Part shown: one piece after another, positions 1 through 6,480 of the stretch
Layout of the letters: each line of letters opens with the position of its first letter
Position numbering within the stretch: position 1 is the first letter of the stretch
Assembly (NCBI GenBank): GCA_002291925.1
Contig: DBAY01000036.1
Location: 33,226 to 49,885 of the forward strand
DNA length: 16,660 bases
DNA from: Alphaproteobacteria bacterium UBA998
Lineage (GTDB): Bacteria > Pseudomonadota > Alphaproteobacteria > Rickettsiales > UBA998
Direction: 5' to 3'
The notes under the pieces: model-generated
Database searches by the model: none
The model's input: only the letters and a program-made list of their open reading frames with translations
What the model was told of the DNA's origin: nothing
Position numbers and translations under genes: made by a program

Positions 1-62
1 GGGTGGGGGGGGGAGGTTAGGAGGGGGGCTGCCACGTGCTCTGAGCTAGCCGATGCGCTGTA

Positions 63-106
63 CCCCCACCCCAACCCTCCCCCGTAAACAGGGGAGGGGG
101 CTTTTC
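63..106. repeat. C/G-tract hairpin with G-quadruplex motif, left copy
   Basis: CCCTCCCC (75-82) pairs with GGGGAGGG (91-98), followed on the plus strand by a short T-rich CTTTTC. It could end a transcript entering from the left. Positions 63-83 are the exact reverse complement of the 21-base G-tract at 6952-6972. The first 30 bases of the window are also G-tract rich. No gene is visible in 1-168. Confidence 0.7.
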
Positions 107-118
107 GTGCCAGCAAGC

Positions 119-139
119 CTGCATCAACGCTCGATGCAG
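119..139 (-). terminator. Hairpin downstream of argH
   Basis: CTGCATC and GATGCAG pair perfectly around seven bases, 29 bp past the argH stop. There is no T-tract on the minus strand, so it would be a weak or factor-dependent terminator. Confidence 0.35.
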
Positions 140-167
140 CTGAAACCTGAAACCTGAAACCTGGAAC
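140..167. repeat. Four tandem 7-bp repeats at the argH stop
   Basis: CTGAAAC three times followed by CTGGAAC, ending one base before the argH stop codon. Such a short tandem array may change length by slippage but here lies outside the coding region. Confidence 0.85.
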
Positions 168-168
168 C

Positions 169-1584
169 TCACACCCCATACCGCTTCCTCGCTTCCATGA
201 TGGCTTCCTTTACCCGCGCCGGGGCGGTGCCGCCGAAGCTGGTGCGGCTGGCGACGGAATGTTCCACGCTCAGCACGGTGAATACATCCGCCGTGATGCG
301 CGGCTCGGCCTGCTGCATCGCTTCCAGCGGCACCTCATGCAGCATGCAGCCGCGCGCTTCCGCCTCGCGCACGATGCGGCCGGTGATGTGGTGTGCCTCG
401 CGGAACGGGATGCCAAGCGTGCGCACCAGCCAGTCGGCGAGGTCGGTGGCGGTGGAGAAACCCTGCGCCGCCGTCTCGCGCAGGCGCGCGGCATTCGCGG
501 TGAAATCGCCCACCATGCCCGCCATCACCGGCAGACAGAGCTGCAGCGTTTCGGTGGCGTCGAAGACGGGTTCCTTGTCTTCCTGCATGTCCTTATTATA
601 AGCCAGCGGCAGGGCTTTCATGGTGGTCAGCAGCGCGATGAGCGCGCCGTAGACGCGCCCGGTCTTGCCGCGCACCAGCTCGGCGGCGTCCGGGTTGCGC
701 TTCTGCGGCATGATGGAGCTGCCGGTGGTGAAGGCTTCGGTGAACTTGACGAAGCTGAACGGCGCGCTCGACCACAGCACGAACTCCTCCGCCAGCCGTG
801 AGAGATTCTGCGCGCAGATGGCACTGGCGCCGAGAAACTCCAGCGCGAAATCGCGCGATCCCACCGCATCCAGCGAGTTGCGCATGGGGCGCGTCAAGCC
901 CAGCGTTTGCGCCGTTTTTTCGCGATCAAGCGGGAAAGACGTGCCCGCCAGTGCCGCCGCCCCTAGCGGTGATTCGCTCATGCGGGCGCGGGCATCGGCG
1001 AAGCGCGAGAGATCACGCCCAAACATTTCCACATACGCCATCAGGTGATGGCCGAGCGTCACGGGCTGCGCCGTTTGCAGATGCGTGAAGCCGGGCATGA
1101 TGGTCTCGGCATGTTCTTCCGCGCGTGTCAGCAATGCGCTCATCAACGCTCGCAGCAAGGCCTCGTTGCGCGTGCAGGCCTGATGCACATACAGACGAAA
1201 ATCTGTCGCCACCTGATCATTGCGCGAGCGGGCGGTGTGCAGCTTGCCCGCTACGTCGCCGATCAGCTCTTTCAGCCGGTGCTCCACATGCATGTGGATA
1301 TCTTCCAGCTCCGTGCGCCACGCCATGTCGCCGCGCTCAATCTCCGCCCGGATGGTGTGCAGGCCCTGGGTAATCTGCGCCGCCTCGTCGCGGGTGAGAA
1401 TGCCCTGCTCGGCCAGCATCGCCGCGTGGGCGAGGGAGCCTTCGATGTCCTGCGCGTAGAGTTTGCGGTCAACATCGATGGACGCATTGATGACCTGCAT
1501 CCACTGATCCGGGGCGCGTTCATAATGCCCGCCCCACATGGGGTTGGCGGTATTCCGCTTGGCAGAATCACTGGAGTTTGTCAT
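169..1584 (-). CDS. argH: Argininosuccinate lyase
   Basis: Cytoplasmic enzyme that splits argininosuccinate into arginine and fumarate, the last step of arginine synthesis. From the ATG at 1584 the protein has 471 residues, normal for the family. The family opening MWGGHYE is at 16-22. The HLQTAQP segment with the catalytic-region His is near 168, and the fumarase/lyase signature GSSIMPQKRN is at 288-297 with the serine of the mobile catalytic loop. An in-frame GTG at 1608 would add eight residues and overlap the tlpA start; neither start has a good Shine-Dalgarno sequence. The ATG fits homologues, which carry a short tail before MWGG. The gene is divergent from tlpA with 9 bp between starts. 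A 7-bp tandem repeat abuts its stop codon and two hairpins follow. Identification is secure; only the exact start is open. Confidence 0.97.
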   Translation of the reverse strand: MTNSSDSAKRNTANPMWGGHYERAPDQWMQVINASIDVDRKLYAQDIEGSLAHAAMLAEQGILTRDEAAQITQGLHTIRAEIERGDMAWRTELEDIHMHVEHRLKELIGDVAGKLHTARSRNDQVATDFRLYVHQACTRNEALLRALMSALLTRAEEHAETIMPGFTHLQTAQPVTLGHHLMAYVEMFGRDLSRFADARARMSESPLGAAALAGTSFPLDREKTAQTLGLTRPMRNSLDAVGSRDFALEFLGASAICAQNLSRLAEEFVLWSSAPFSFVKFTEAFTTGSSIMPQKRNPDAAELVRGKTGRVYGALIALLTTMKALPLAYNKDMQEDKEPVFDATETLQLCLPVMAGMVGDFTANAARLRETAAQGFSTATDLADWLVRTLGIPFREAHHITGRIVREAEARGCMLHEVPLEAMQQAEPRITADVFTVLSVEHSVASRTSFGGTAPARVKEAIMEARKRYGV

Positions 1585-1593
1585 AAGGGCGTC

Positions 1594-2169
1594 ATGAGGT
1601 CGGCTCACCGCCTGTTACATCGCAGAAACATCCGCCGCGCAAGGCTTTTCTTGGGGCTCGCCGCAGGGCTTCCCCTGCTGCTTTGCGGGGCTGGGGCCAT
1701 GGCAGATACGGTGCGCTTCAGCACGCCGAAGCCAGTGGCCGCCATCAGCGTGCAGAAAGCGGAGACCCATGGCCCCGATACGCCCGAGAGCTGGCGGGGC
1801 AAGGTCGTAGTCCTGCATTTCTGGGCCACCTGGTGCACGCCCTGCGTGGAGGAGATGCCTGACATGAACCGCCTTGCCAAGCGGTACGCGGGCAATCGCG
1901 ACGTGCTTATCGTGCCTGTTTCGCAGGACATGACGGGCTTTCTGACCATCAAGACCTTCTACCGCCGCCACGAACTCAGCGCCCTGCCGATGTACTGGGA
2001 TGAGAAGGCCGCCGCCTTCAAGGCGCTGGGCCTGAATGCGCTGCCCACCACGTTGATTCTGGATCGCGACGGGCGCGTGACGGCGCAGATCCGCGGCCAG
2101 GCGGACTGGGATGAGAATGGCGAGGGCGAGATCGCCACGCTGATCGAGGAAGCGCTCGGCCAGCCATGA
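1594..2169 (+). CDS. tlpA: TlpA-family periplasmic thioredoxin-like protein
   Basis: A 191-residue membrane-exported thiol-disulfide protein. Residues 1-16 are Arg-rich, followed by a hydrophobic segment (about 17-35) and a likely signal peptidase site after AMA at 37; alternatively the segment stays as an anchor. The thioredoxin fold follows, with the WCTPC redox motif (Cys81, Cys84) and the cis-proline loop LPTT at 150-153. A Cys at 31 follows LLL, a poor lipobox, so a lipoprotein is less likely. Family members reduce apocytochrome or copper-site cysteines in the periplasm, and that role is inferred here. The frame stays open upstream to about 1045, but that part is the shadow of argH; the ATG at 1594 begins the signal peptide and has AAGGG four bases upstream. 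The stop overlaps the next gene by ATGA. tlpA divergent from argH is a known alphaproteobacterial arrangement. Confidence 0.93.
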   Translation: MRSAHRLLHRRNIRRARLFLGLAAGLPLLLCGAGAMADTVRFSTPKPVAAISVQKAETHGPDTPESWRGKVVVLHFWATWCTPCVEEMPDMNRLAKRYAGNRDVLIVPVSQDMTGFLTIKTFYRRHELSALPMYWDEKAAAFKALGLNALPTTLILDRDGRVTAQIRGQADWDENGEGEIATLIEEALGQP

Positions 2170-2621
2170 TGCCTGCCGCCGTTCCTGCATTTCCGGCTAT
2201 CCGAGAGGTGGCGTTTGGCTCATCCGATTATCAGCGCATCGTGGCCTTCCGCGAGAAATGGCTGCGCAAGCCCATGGGGCAGGTCTTCACGCCCGAACAG
2301 CTCGCGCCGGATGCGGACAGCGTGCATTATTTTTGCGAGGAGGCGGAGGAGATTGTCGGTTGCGTGCTGTTGCGGCAGGAATCCCTTACGCTGGTGCGAT
2401 TGCGGCAGCTGGCGGTGCATCCCGAGTGGCGCGGCCGTGGGCTCGGCGCGCACCTGACGCGGCATTTTGAGCACGAAGCCCGCGCGAGGGGCGGCACCGA
2501 TGCGATCCTCAGCGCGCGGGACTACGCGATTTCATTTTATGAAAAGCTTGGCTACGCCGTGGAAGGCGAAGGCTACCTCTCCGTCGGTATCCCGCACCAT
2601 ACGATGGTGAAGCGGCTGTAA
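2166..2621 (+). CDS. GNAT-family N-acetyltransferase
   Basis: A 151-residue single-domain acetyl-CoA-dependent acyltransferase. Motif A is clear: the strand LRQLAVHPEWRG followed by the acetyl-CoA pyrophosphate loop RGRGLG at 89-94. Motif B is seen as AISFYEKLGY at 121-130, and the C-terminal GIPHHTMVK recalls ElaA-like members. The substrate cannot be told from sequence. The start overlaps the tlpA stop (ATGATG), so the two are probably translated from one transcript. A second in-frame ATG follows at 2169 and would be equally acceptable. The domain is complete. After the stop come about 500 bp of palindromic repeats with no clear T-rich terminator. Confidence 0.92.
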   Translation: MMPAAVPAFPAIREVAFGSSDYQRIVAFREKWLRKPMGQVFTPEQLAPDADSVHYFCEEAEEIVGCVLLRQESLTLVRLRQLAVHPEWRGRGLGAHLTRHFEHEARARGGTDAILSARDYAISFYEKLGYAVEGEGYLSVGIPHHTMVKRL

Positions 2622-2742
2622 TCTTCCGTCATTGCCCGAGATCGCCGCAGGCGAGCTCTAGGGCAATCCATCCGGCCGTCGCCCTTGCGGGCTATGGCGC
2701 GACAAGCCCCTGCCACGCCGAAGCGCCCGCGCAGGCGGGTGG

Positions 2743-2779
2743 ATTCCCCTAGAATTTCGCTGCACGAAATTCGGGGAAT
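2743..2779. repeat. Perfect-arm hairpin, 15 bp stem
   Basis: ATTCCCC at 2743-2749 pairs with GGGGAAT at 2773-2779, and GAATTTCG at 2752-2759 pairs with CGAAATTC at 2765-2772. There is a two-base bulge (TA) on the left arm and a five-base loop. No T-tract follows on either strand, so it looks like a repeat unit and not an intrinsic terminator. Confidence 0.75.
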
Positions 2780-2797
2780 GACGAAGTTGGAAAGATT

Positions 2798-2868
2798 GTC
2801 ACCCCGCACGTGGTACGCCGGGTCTCCTTGCCAGTGGGGGAGATCCTCGGGTCACGCCCGAGGATGAC
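2798..2868. repeat. Palindromic repeat unit, GTCACCCC...GGATGAC
   Basis: Composite palindrome opening with GTCACCCCG and closing with GAGGATGAC. The right half holds a smaller hairpin, ATCCTCGGG/CCCGAGGAT at 2853-2865 region. Similar in build to the units at 2884-2951 and 15071-15153. Confidence 0.6.
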
Positions 2869-2883
2869 GACTTCCCCATGCAT

Positions 2884-2951
2884 GTCACCCCGGCGCATGC
2901 CGGGGTCTGGTGGTTCCTCAGCGGGAGCCCACGCAATGAATGCGGGGTGAC
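2884..2951. repeat. Palindromic repeat unit, GTCACCCC...GGGTGAC
   Basis: Opens with GTCACCCCGG and closes with GCGGGGTGAC, so the termini are inverted repeats. Within the left half, CCCCGGC and GCCGGGG form a tight hairpin around CAT. It is non-coding and adjacent to two further units. Confidence 0.65.
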
Positions 2952-2958
2952 AGTTCAT

Positions 2959-3033
2959 CGTCATTGCGAGCGCCAGCGACGCAATCCAGCGGGCGCATGG
3001 ATTGCCACGTCGCTTGCGCTCCTCGCAATGACG
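2959..3033. repeat. Palindromic repeat, CGTCATTGCGAG family, copy 1
   Basis: Terminal 12-base arms CGTCATTGCGAG (2959-2970) and CTCGCAATGACG (3022-3033) are exact inverted repeats. Inner arms GCAATCC and GGATTGC also pair. A second copy lies at 15243-15319. Repeats of this type are widespread between genes in alphaproteobacteria. Confidence 0.85.
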
Positions 3034-3043
3034 GCTGAAAAAG

Positions 3044-3113
3044 CTGTCATTCCAGCGAAGGCTGGAATCCAGCGGACAGGTGAACTGGATTCCAGCCTGC
3101 GCTGGAATGACAG
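3044..3113. repeat. Palindromic repeat, GTCATTCCAGC family
   Basis: Arms CTGTCATTCCAGC (from 3044) and GCTGGAATGACAG (3101-3113) are exact inverted repeats. The inner arms CTGGAATCCAG and CTGGATTCCAG repeat the theme. It translates to the familiar repeat-derived VIPAKAGIQ peptide, which is not a gene. It ends four bases from the J-domain stop codon. Confidence 0.85.
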
Positions 3114-3116
3114 AAA

Positions 3117-3668
3117 CTAAACCCCATGCTCCGGGTAATCTTCCAGCAATTCCTTGTACGCAATCGTGATACGCTTGAAGCGTTCCTCGGCGTCCTTGTC
3201 GCCGTGGTTCACGTCGGGGTGGTACTGCTTCACCAGCATCTTGTAGCGCTTCTTGATGTCCTTGTGCGAGGTGGGATGTTCCAGCTCCAGCTCCTCCAGC
3301 GCCTTGCGCAGCTTGCGGGGCAGGGGCGGGACGGCCTTGGTGCGCGTCTGCATCCCGGCGGCCATGAAGCGCGCAAGCGCGTCCTGCAACCGCTCGGGCG
3401 AGACCGCGCCATTGCCGCCCATGTACCAGGTGGGCCGGTGTCCAGTGACGGCCTCCTTCATGTAGGCCTCGATTTCCGCCTGGCTCATGCCCTCGAAATA
3501 GTTCCAGGATTTGTTGTAGTCCCGCACATGGTCGAGGCAGAACCATTGGTATTCCGGCTTTTCCCCGCGCGTTTTCGGCGCGCGGTAATCGCCGCTTTCC
3601 CGGCAACCCGGCGTAGCACAGGGCTGACCGGAGGGTTGGGGTTCTTCCATTTTCCTGCGGCGTGGCAT
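3117..3668 (-). CDS. Small J-domain (DnaJ-like) protein with N-terminal Cys/His cluster
   Basis: A 183-residue cytoplasmic protein with the J domain at its C-terminus (about 125-178). The HPD motif that stimulates Hsp70 ATPase is at 150-152, followed by the helix EERFKRITIAYKELL. The N-terminal part has CATPGC, FCLDH and a conserved-looking NKSWNYFEGM. Cys17, Cys22, Cys44 and His47 could bind a metal, which is inferred from spacing. It lacks the Gly/Phe and zinc-finger regions of true DnaJ, so it is a dedicated co-chaperone of unknown client. The start is taken as ATG 3668 (MPRRRK), with an alternative ATG at 3650; neither has a convincing ribosome site. The longer open frame upstream is antisense to bolA. 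In many alphaproteobacteria this protein sits between bolA and cobS; here cobS is not next to it. Confidence 0.9.
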   Translation of the reverse strand: MPRRRKMEEPQPSGQPCATPGCRESGDYRAPKTRGEKPEYQWFCLDHVRDYNKSWNYFEGMSQAEIEAYMKEAVTGHRPTWYMGGNGAVSPERLQDALARFMAAGMQTRTKAVPPLPRKLRKALEELELEHPTSHKDIKKRYKMLVKQYHPDVNHGDKDAEERFKRITIAYKELLEDYPEHGV

Positions 3669-3705
3669 AGATGGAATATGCGCATCCAAGGAGGGCGCGG
3701 CAAGT

Positions 3706-3981
3706 ATGGACATGACGGAAACCACCCAAGCCCGCATGGAAAAGGCCCTGACGGCGGCGTTTGCGCCCACCCGCCTGCGCCTCATCAATGACTCCGCCAA
3801 ACATGCGGGCCACGCCGGCCACGCGGAGGAGAGCCATTTCCGTGTGGAGATTGAATCCGCCGCCTTTACCGGCAAGTCCCGCGTCGAGCGCCACCGCATG
3901 GTCTACGCCGCCGTGCAGGACGCCTTCGCTGGCGGGCTTCACGCGCTGCAGGTGAAGGCGATGGCGCCGGGGGAGGGGTGA
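3706..3981 (+). CDS. bolA: BolA-family protein
   Basis: A 91-residue protein of the BolA/IbaG fold. BolA proteins act with monothiol glutaredoxins in iron-sulfur cluster handling and stress responses. The sequence has the family core: NDSAKHAGH near 28-36, SHFRVEI near 43-49 and RVERHRMVYAAV near 59-70, closing with ALQVKAMAPGE. The conserved His of the RHRMVY motif, a cluster ligand in BolA-glutaredoxin complexes, is present. The start at 3706 has a strong Shine-Dalgarno sequence AAGGAGGG at 3688-3695, ten bases upstream; a second in-frame ATG at 3712 is less well placed. It is divergent from the J-domain gene with a 37-bp gap that must hold both promoters, and neither is obvious. Confidence 0.93.
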   Translation: MDMTETTQARMEKALTAAFAPTRLRLINDSAKHAGHAGHAEESHFRVEIESAAFTGKSRVERHRMVYAAVQDAFAGGLHALQVKAMAPGEG

Positions 3982-4160
3982 TTGGTATTCAGTAGTTGGT
4001 ATTCGGTATTTGGTGATTTTCTTCGTCATTCCGAACGACAAGCGGGAGGCATCTTTATACAGGCTGCTTACCCGAGAGTATCCCTGTATAAAGATTCCTC
4101 ACATGCGTTTGGAATGACACCATTCCACTGAATACCGAATACCAACTACCAAATACCACC
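3981..4160. repeat. Nested palindrome built from two repeat types
   Basis: The outer arms are exact 19-base inverted repeats at 3992-4010 and 4131-4149, made of tandem TTGGTATTCGGTATT-like words. Inside lies a second palindrome, GTCATTCC at 4025-4032 against GGAATGAC at 4111-4118. Inside that is a third, ATCTTTATACAGG at 4051-4063 against CCTGTATAAAGAT at 4083-4095. The whole can fold into one long stem. There is no coding potential; it separates bolA from the ubiH-family gene. Confidence 0.85.
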
Positions 4161-4209
4161 AAAACCCCCTCCAATTTACAATCCCCCTCAATCCTGTATG
4201 GTGCGCCGC

Positions 4210-5448
4210 ATGAAAGAGCATTCCACGGACACGATCATCATCGGCGGCGGGCTGGTGGGTGCGGCGATGGCTGTGGCGCTGGCGCAGCGCGGGGTTTCCG
4301 CGCATGTGCTGGAGCGCGGCGAGCGCCAGACGGTCTACCAGCCTCGGCAGGACGGGCGGGTGAGCGCCATTTCGCATGCCTCGGTGCGCGTGTTCAGGCA
4401 TCTGGGCGTGTGGGAGCGGCTGGCCCCGGAAGCCGAGCCCATTCTCGATATCCGCGTCGCCGACCAGGGATCGCGTGCGCATGTGCATTTTGATCACCGC
4501 GCCGTCGGCGATGCACCGTTTGGCTACATGATCCCCAACCCCCTCATCCGGCAGGCCTTGCAGGAGGCCATGGAGGCGCAGGCGCGCGTGCAGGTGCAGT
4601 ACGGCGCGCAGGTGGAGCAGCTCGACGCCAACCCTTACCGCGCTCGCGTCACCCTCACCGATGGCACAGCCAGCGAGGCTGCGCTGCTGATGGTGGCGGA
4701 CGGGCGCCATTCCGCCATGCGCGACAAACTCGGCATCCCCGCCCGCATTCTCGATTATGGCCAGACCGCGATGGTCTGCGTCATCCGGCATGAGCAGCCG
4801 CATCGCGGCGTGGCGGTGGAGTTGTTCCAGCCCGCCGGGCCGCTCGCCATCCTGCCGATGACCGACAGCCGCTCCTGCATCGTGTGGACGGAATCCACCG
4901 CGCAGGCCGACGCCATCATGCAGCTGCCGCCGGAAGCTTTCACCGCCCAACTGGCCGACGCGCTCGGCGGCTATCTCGGCGGCATCACGCTGCTGGGCGC
5001 GCCGCATGCCTATCCGCTGCATCTGGTGAAGGCCAAGCGCTACATCGCCGAGCGCACCGCCCTCATCGGCGATGCGGCGCATGGCATCCACCCCATCGCC
5101 GGGCAGGGGGTGAATCTCGGCTACCGCGACGTGGCGGTGATGGCCGACCTCATCGAGGATGCCCGCGCGCTGGGGCAGGATCTGGGCAGCTTCACCCTGC
5201 TCGAGCATTACCAGCGCTGGCGGCGCTTTGATGCCTCTGCCATGACGGCCACGACGGACCTGCTCAACCGGCTGTTCTCCAATAATCTTCCGCCCATCCG
5301 CCTGGCCCGGCGGGCGGGGCTCGCGGCATTTGACCGCTTGACCCCGGTGAAACACTGGTTCATGAAAAGCGCCATGGGACTGCAGGGTGATCTGCCGCGC
5401 ATGTTGCAGGCAGACCCGCCCGCGGGGATTCCTTCGCGGGCGGCGTGA
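4210..5448 (+). CDS. ubiH: UbiH/UbiF/VisC/COQ6-family FAD-dependent hydroxylase
   Basis: A 412-residue flavoprotein monooxygenase that most likely hydroxylates the aromatic ring during ubiquinone synthesis. The FAD dinucleotide-binding motif GGGLVG is at 12-17 after TIII. The middle DG motif VADGRHSAMRDKLGI starts near 162. The family signature GDAAHGIHPIAGQGVNLGYRD is near 287-307, covering the second FAD-binding site. Length matches the family (about 400). Which ring position is modified (UbiH, UbiF, UbiI, UbiL or UbiM type) cannot be settled from sequence alone, so the symbol is provisional. The ATG at 4210 has GGTG six bases upstream; an ATG at 4198 would add four residues. The last codons form the stem of an intrinsic terminator, and apaG follows. 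Confidence 0.9.
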   Translation: MKEHSTDTIIIGGGLVGAAMAVALAQRGVSAHVLERGERQTVYQPRQDGRVSAISHASVRVFRHLGVWERLAPEAEPILDIRVADQGSRAHVHFDHRAVGDAPFGYMIPNPLIRQALQEAMEAQARVQVQYGAQVEQLDANPYRARVTLTDGTASEAALLMVADGRHSAMRDKLGIPARILDYGQTAMVCVIRHEQPHRGVAVELFQPAGPLAILPMTDSRSCIVWTESTAQADAIMQLPPEAFTAQLADALGGYLGGITLLGAPHAYPLHLVKAKRYIAERTALIGDAAHGIHPIAGQGVNLGYRDVAVMADLIEDARALGQDLGSFTLLEHYQRWRRFDASAMTATTDLLNRLFSNNLPPIRLARRAGLAAFDRLTPVKHWFMKSAMGLQGDLPRMLQADPPAGIPSRAA

Positions 5449-5454
5449 TTTTTT
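5416..5454 (+). terminator. Intrinsic terminator embedded in the end of the ubiH-family gene
   Basis: CCGCCCGCG (5416-5424) pairs perfectly with CGCGGGCGG (5435-5443) around a ten-base loop, followed by CGTGA and six T residues at 5449-5454. The stem is made by the last ten or so codons, and the stop codon lies between stem and T-tract. It separates this gene from apaG. Confidence 0.75.
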
Positions 5455-5482
5455 CACATTTGGCCCTGACAATTCTTATGAT
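5453..5482 (+). promoter_or_regulatory. Probable sigma70-type promoter of apaG
   Basis: A good -10 box TATGAT at 5477-5482 lies 18 bases after TTCACA at 5453-5458 (four of six to TTGACA). Transcription would begin near 5489, directly after the terminator of the preceding gene. This placement excludes the ATG at 5478 as the apaG start and implies a nearly leaderless message. Confidence 0.5.
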
Positions 5483-5495
5483 AAAACGCATGGTT

Positions 5496-5933
5496 ATGGA
5501 CATCGAAGACGACGAGGCCACCACCGAGTTCGCGCAAGTGTTCACCCGCACGACCCATGCGGTGAAGGTGACGGCGCTGCCGATGTACCTCGCCGAGCAG
5601 TCCGACCCGGAGGAGAATCATTACGTCTGGGCCTACACGATTTTTATTGAAAATCTGGGAGATAGGACGGTGCAGCTCCTCAATCGCACGTGGCATATCA
5701 CCGACGCTACCGGCCAGCAGCAGACTGTGCACGGCCCCGGCGTGGTGGGCGAGCAGCCCGTGCTGGAGCCCGGCATGTCCTTCCATTACACCAGCGGCAC
5801 GGCGCTCCATACGCCCTCCGGCCTGATGTACGGCGTGTACGAGATGGAAGATAAGGATTCCCGTCAGCATTTCGAGGTCGCCATCCCGGCCTTCTCGCTC
5901 GACAGCCCGGAAGCCCTCCAGCGCGCCAATTAA
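5496..5933 (+). CDS. apaG: ApaG domain protein
   Basis: A 145-residue protein of the ApaG family, an immunoglobulin-like (FN3-type) beta-sandwich of about 125 residues. The family pattern runs through the protein: YLAEQSDPEENHYVWAYTI, NLGDRTVQLLNRTWHITD, GPGVVGEQPVLEPG, FHYTSGTALHTPSG and MYGVYEM. Its biochemical role is not settled; the eukaryotic relatives are F-box or Poldip2 proteins. The N-terminus is about 20 residues longer than in E. coli. In-frame ATGs lie at 5445, 5478, 5490 and 5496. The first two fall in or before the terminator and the promoter -10 box, so 5490 or 5496 is preferred; 5496 was chosen. No strong Shine-Dalgarno sequence precedes it. Confidence 0.92.
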   Translation: MDIEDDEATTEFAQVFTRTTHAVKVTALPMYLAEQSDPEENHYVWAYTIFIENLGDRTVQLLNRTWHITDATGQQQTVHGPGVVGEQPVLEPGMSFHYTSGTALHTPSGLMYGVYEMEDKDSRQHFEVAIPAFSLDSPEALQRAN

Positions 5934-5991
5934 TGCGGGTTTGCGCCGTTTTTGTCATGGAGCTGTAACATTTTCCGGGTAGGATAGGCGC

Positions 5992-6402
5992 ATGGGAATG
6001 TCAGCAGGAGCAATGCAATTTGCCATGGGCGGCGGGGGCGGCGGAGGCTCCATCGCGGGTGGCTCCGAGGGTGGTTTTTCCCAGCATATCGAGACGGCTC
6101 CCTTGCTGGCATTTATTCTTCCGCATGGGCATCAAAGTATCTTGACAGCCCAGCGTGGCGGATTGTTTGATGCCCAAATGCCCGGCCTGTTTGGCGGCAA
6201 CCTGTTTGAACCGCGCGCCAAGGGGCTTTTTGCCGACCTCAAGCAGCGCCTCAGCGGCCCGATGACAAACGGTGCGCCGGAAATCGGCCCGATGTCCTAT
6301 GGCGAACCGATGGTTTCCAACGCGTCTTTCGCTGATCTGGGCGGTATCGCCCCCTCGATTCCGCGCGGCGATATGGGCGGCGGCCACAGCATCGAAATCT
6401 AG
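5992..6402 (+). CDS. Glycine-rich hypothetical protein
   Basis: I do not recognise this 136-residue protein. It starts MGMSAGAMQF and has a run of seven glycines at 13-19. Its middle part (57-82) repeats a Gly-Leu-Phe word three times (GGLFDAQ, PGLFGGN, KGLFADL), and the C-terminus is rich in Gly, Pro and Met. There is no signal peptide, no clear membrane segment and no cysteine. A purine-rich site AGGATAGG at 5981-5988 sits just upstream of the ATG, which supports translation. Third-position GC is lower than in the neighbours and the composition is low-complexity, so it may be young or lineage-specific. It lies between apaG and rpmB on the same strand, with about 80 bp to rpmB. The opposite strand also has a 141-codon open frame, which looks less gene-like. 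Confidence 0.6.
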   Translation: MGMSAGAMQFAMGGGGGGGSIAGGSEGGFSQHIETAPLLAFILPHGHQSILTAQRGGLFDAQMPGLFGGNLFEPRAKGLFADLKQRLSGPMTNGAPEIGPMSYGEPMVSNASFADLGGIAPSIPRGDMGGGHSIEI

Positions 6403-6480
6403 GCGTTTTCCCTGTTGACCTTGCACCGTAAGACCGCTAGTAAGACTTTCCTTTGAAATTCAGCTTTGATTGGATGCGTT

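Larger units (their letters stand above)
2622..3116. repeat. Gene-free interval packed with palindromic repeats
   Basis: About 495 bp between the GNAT gene and the J-domain gene with no credible coding sequence; open frames here give only repeat-derived peptides of the VIPAKAGIQ kind. It holds at least five adjacent palindromic units: a hairpin at 2743-2779, units at 2798-2868 and 2884-2951, a GTCATTGCGAG unit at 2959-3033 and a GTCATTCCAGC unit at 3044-3113. Four of the five begin with GTCA and end with TGAC. This is a repeat accumulation site, not a lost gene as far as I can see. Confidence 0.85.

Noticed and set aside
1045..1593. N-terminal extension of tlpA by 183 residues
   Set aside because: It is antisense to argH; the real protein starts at 1594 where a signal peptide begins.
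1684..1686. Lipobox in TlpA (Cys31)
   Set aside because: The residue before the Cys is Leu, not Gly, Ala or Ser, so lipid modification is unlikely.
3044..3113. Small peptide gene containing VIPAKAGIQ
   Set aside because: This peptide is the translation of a common palindromic repeat and recurs in many genomes in all frames.
2749..4041. Minus-strand frame of 430 codons over the J-domain and bolA genes
   Set aside because: Contains translated palindromic repeats (VIPAQAGIQ-like) and a frame-shifted view of the J-domain gene, with no independent domain.
4099..5472. Long open frame (457 codons) antisense to the ubiH-family gene
   Set aside because: It mirrors the high third-position GC of the real gene, has His/Arg-rich low-complexity translation and no recognisable domain.
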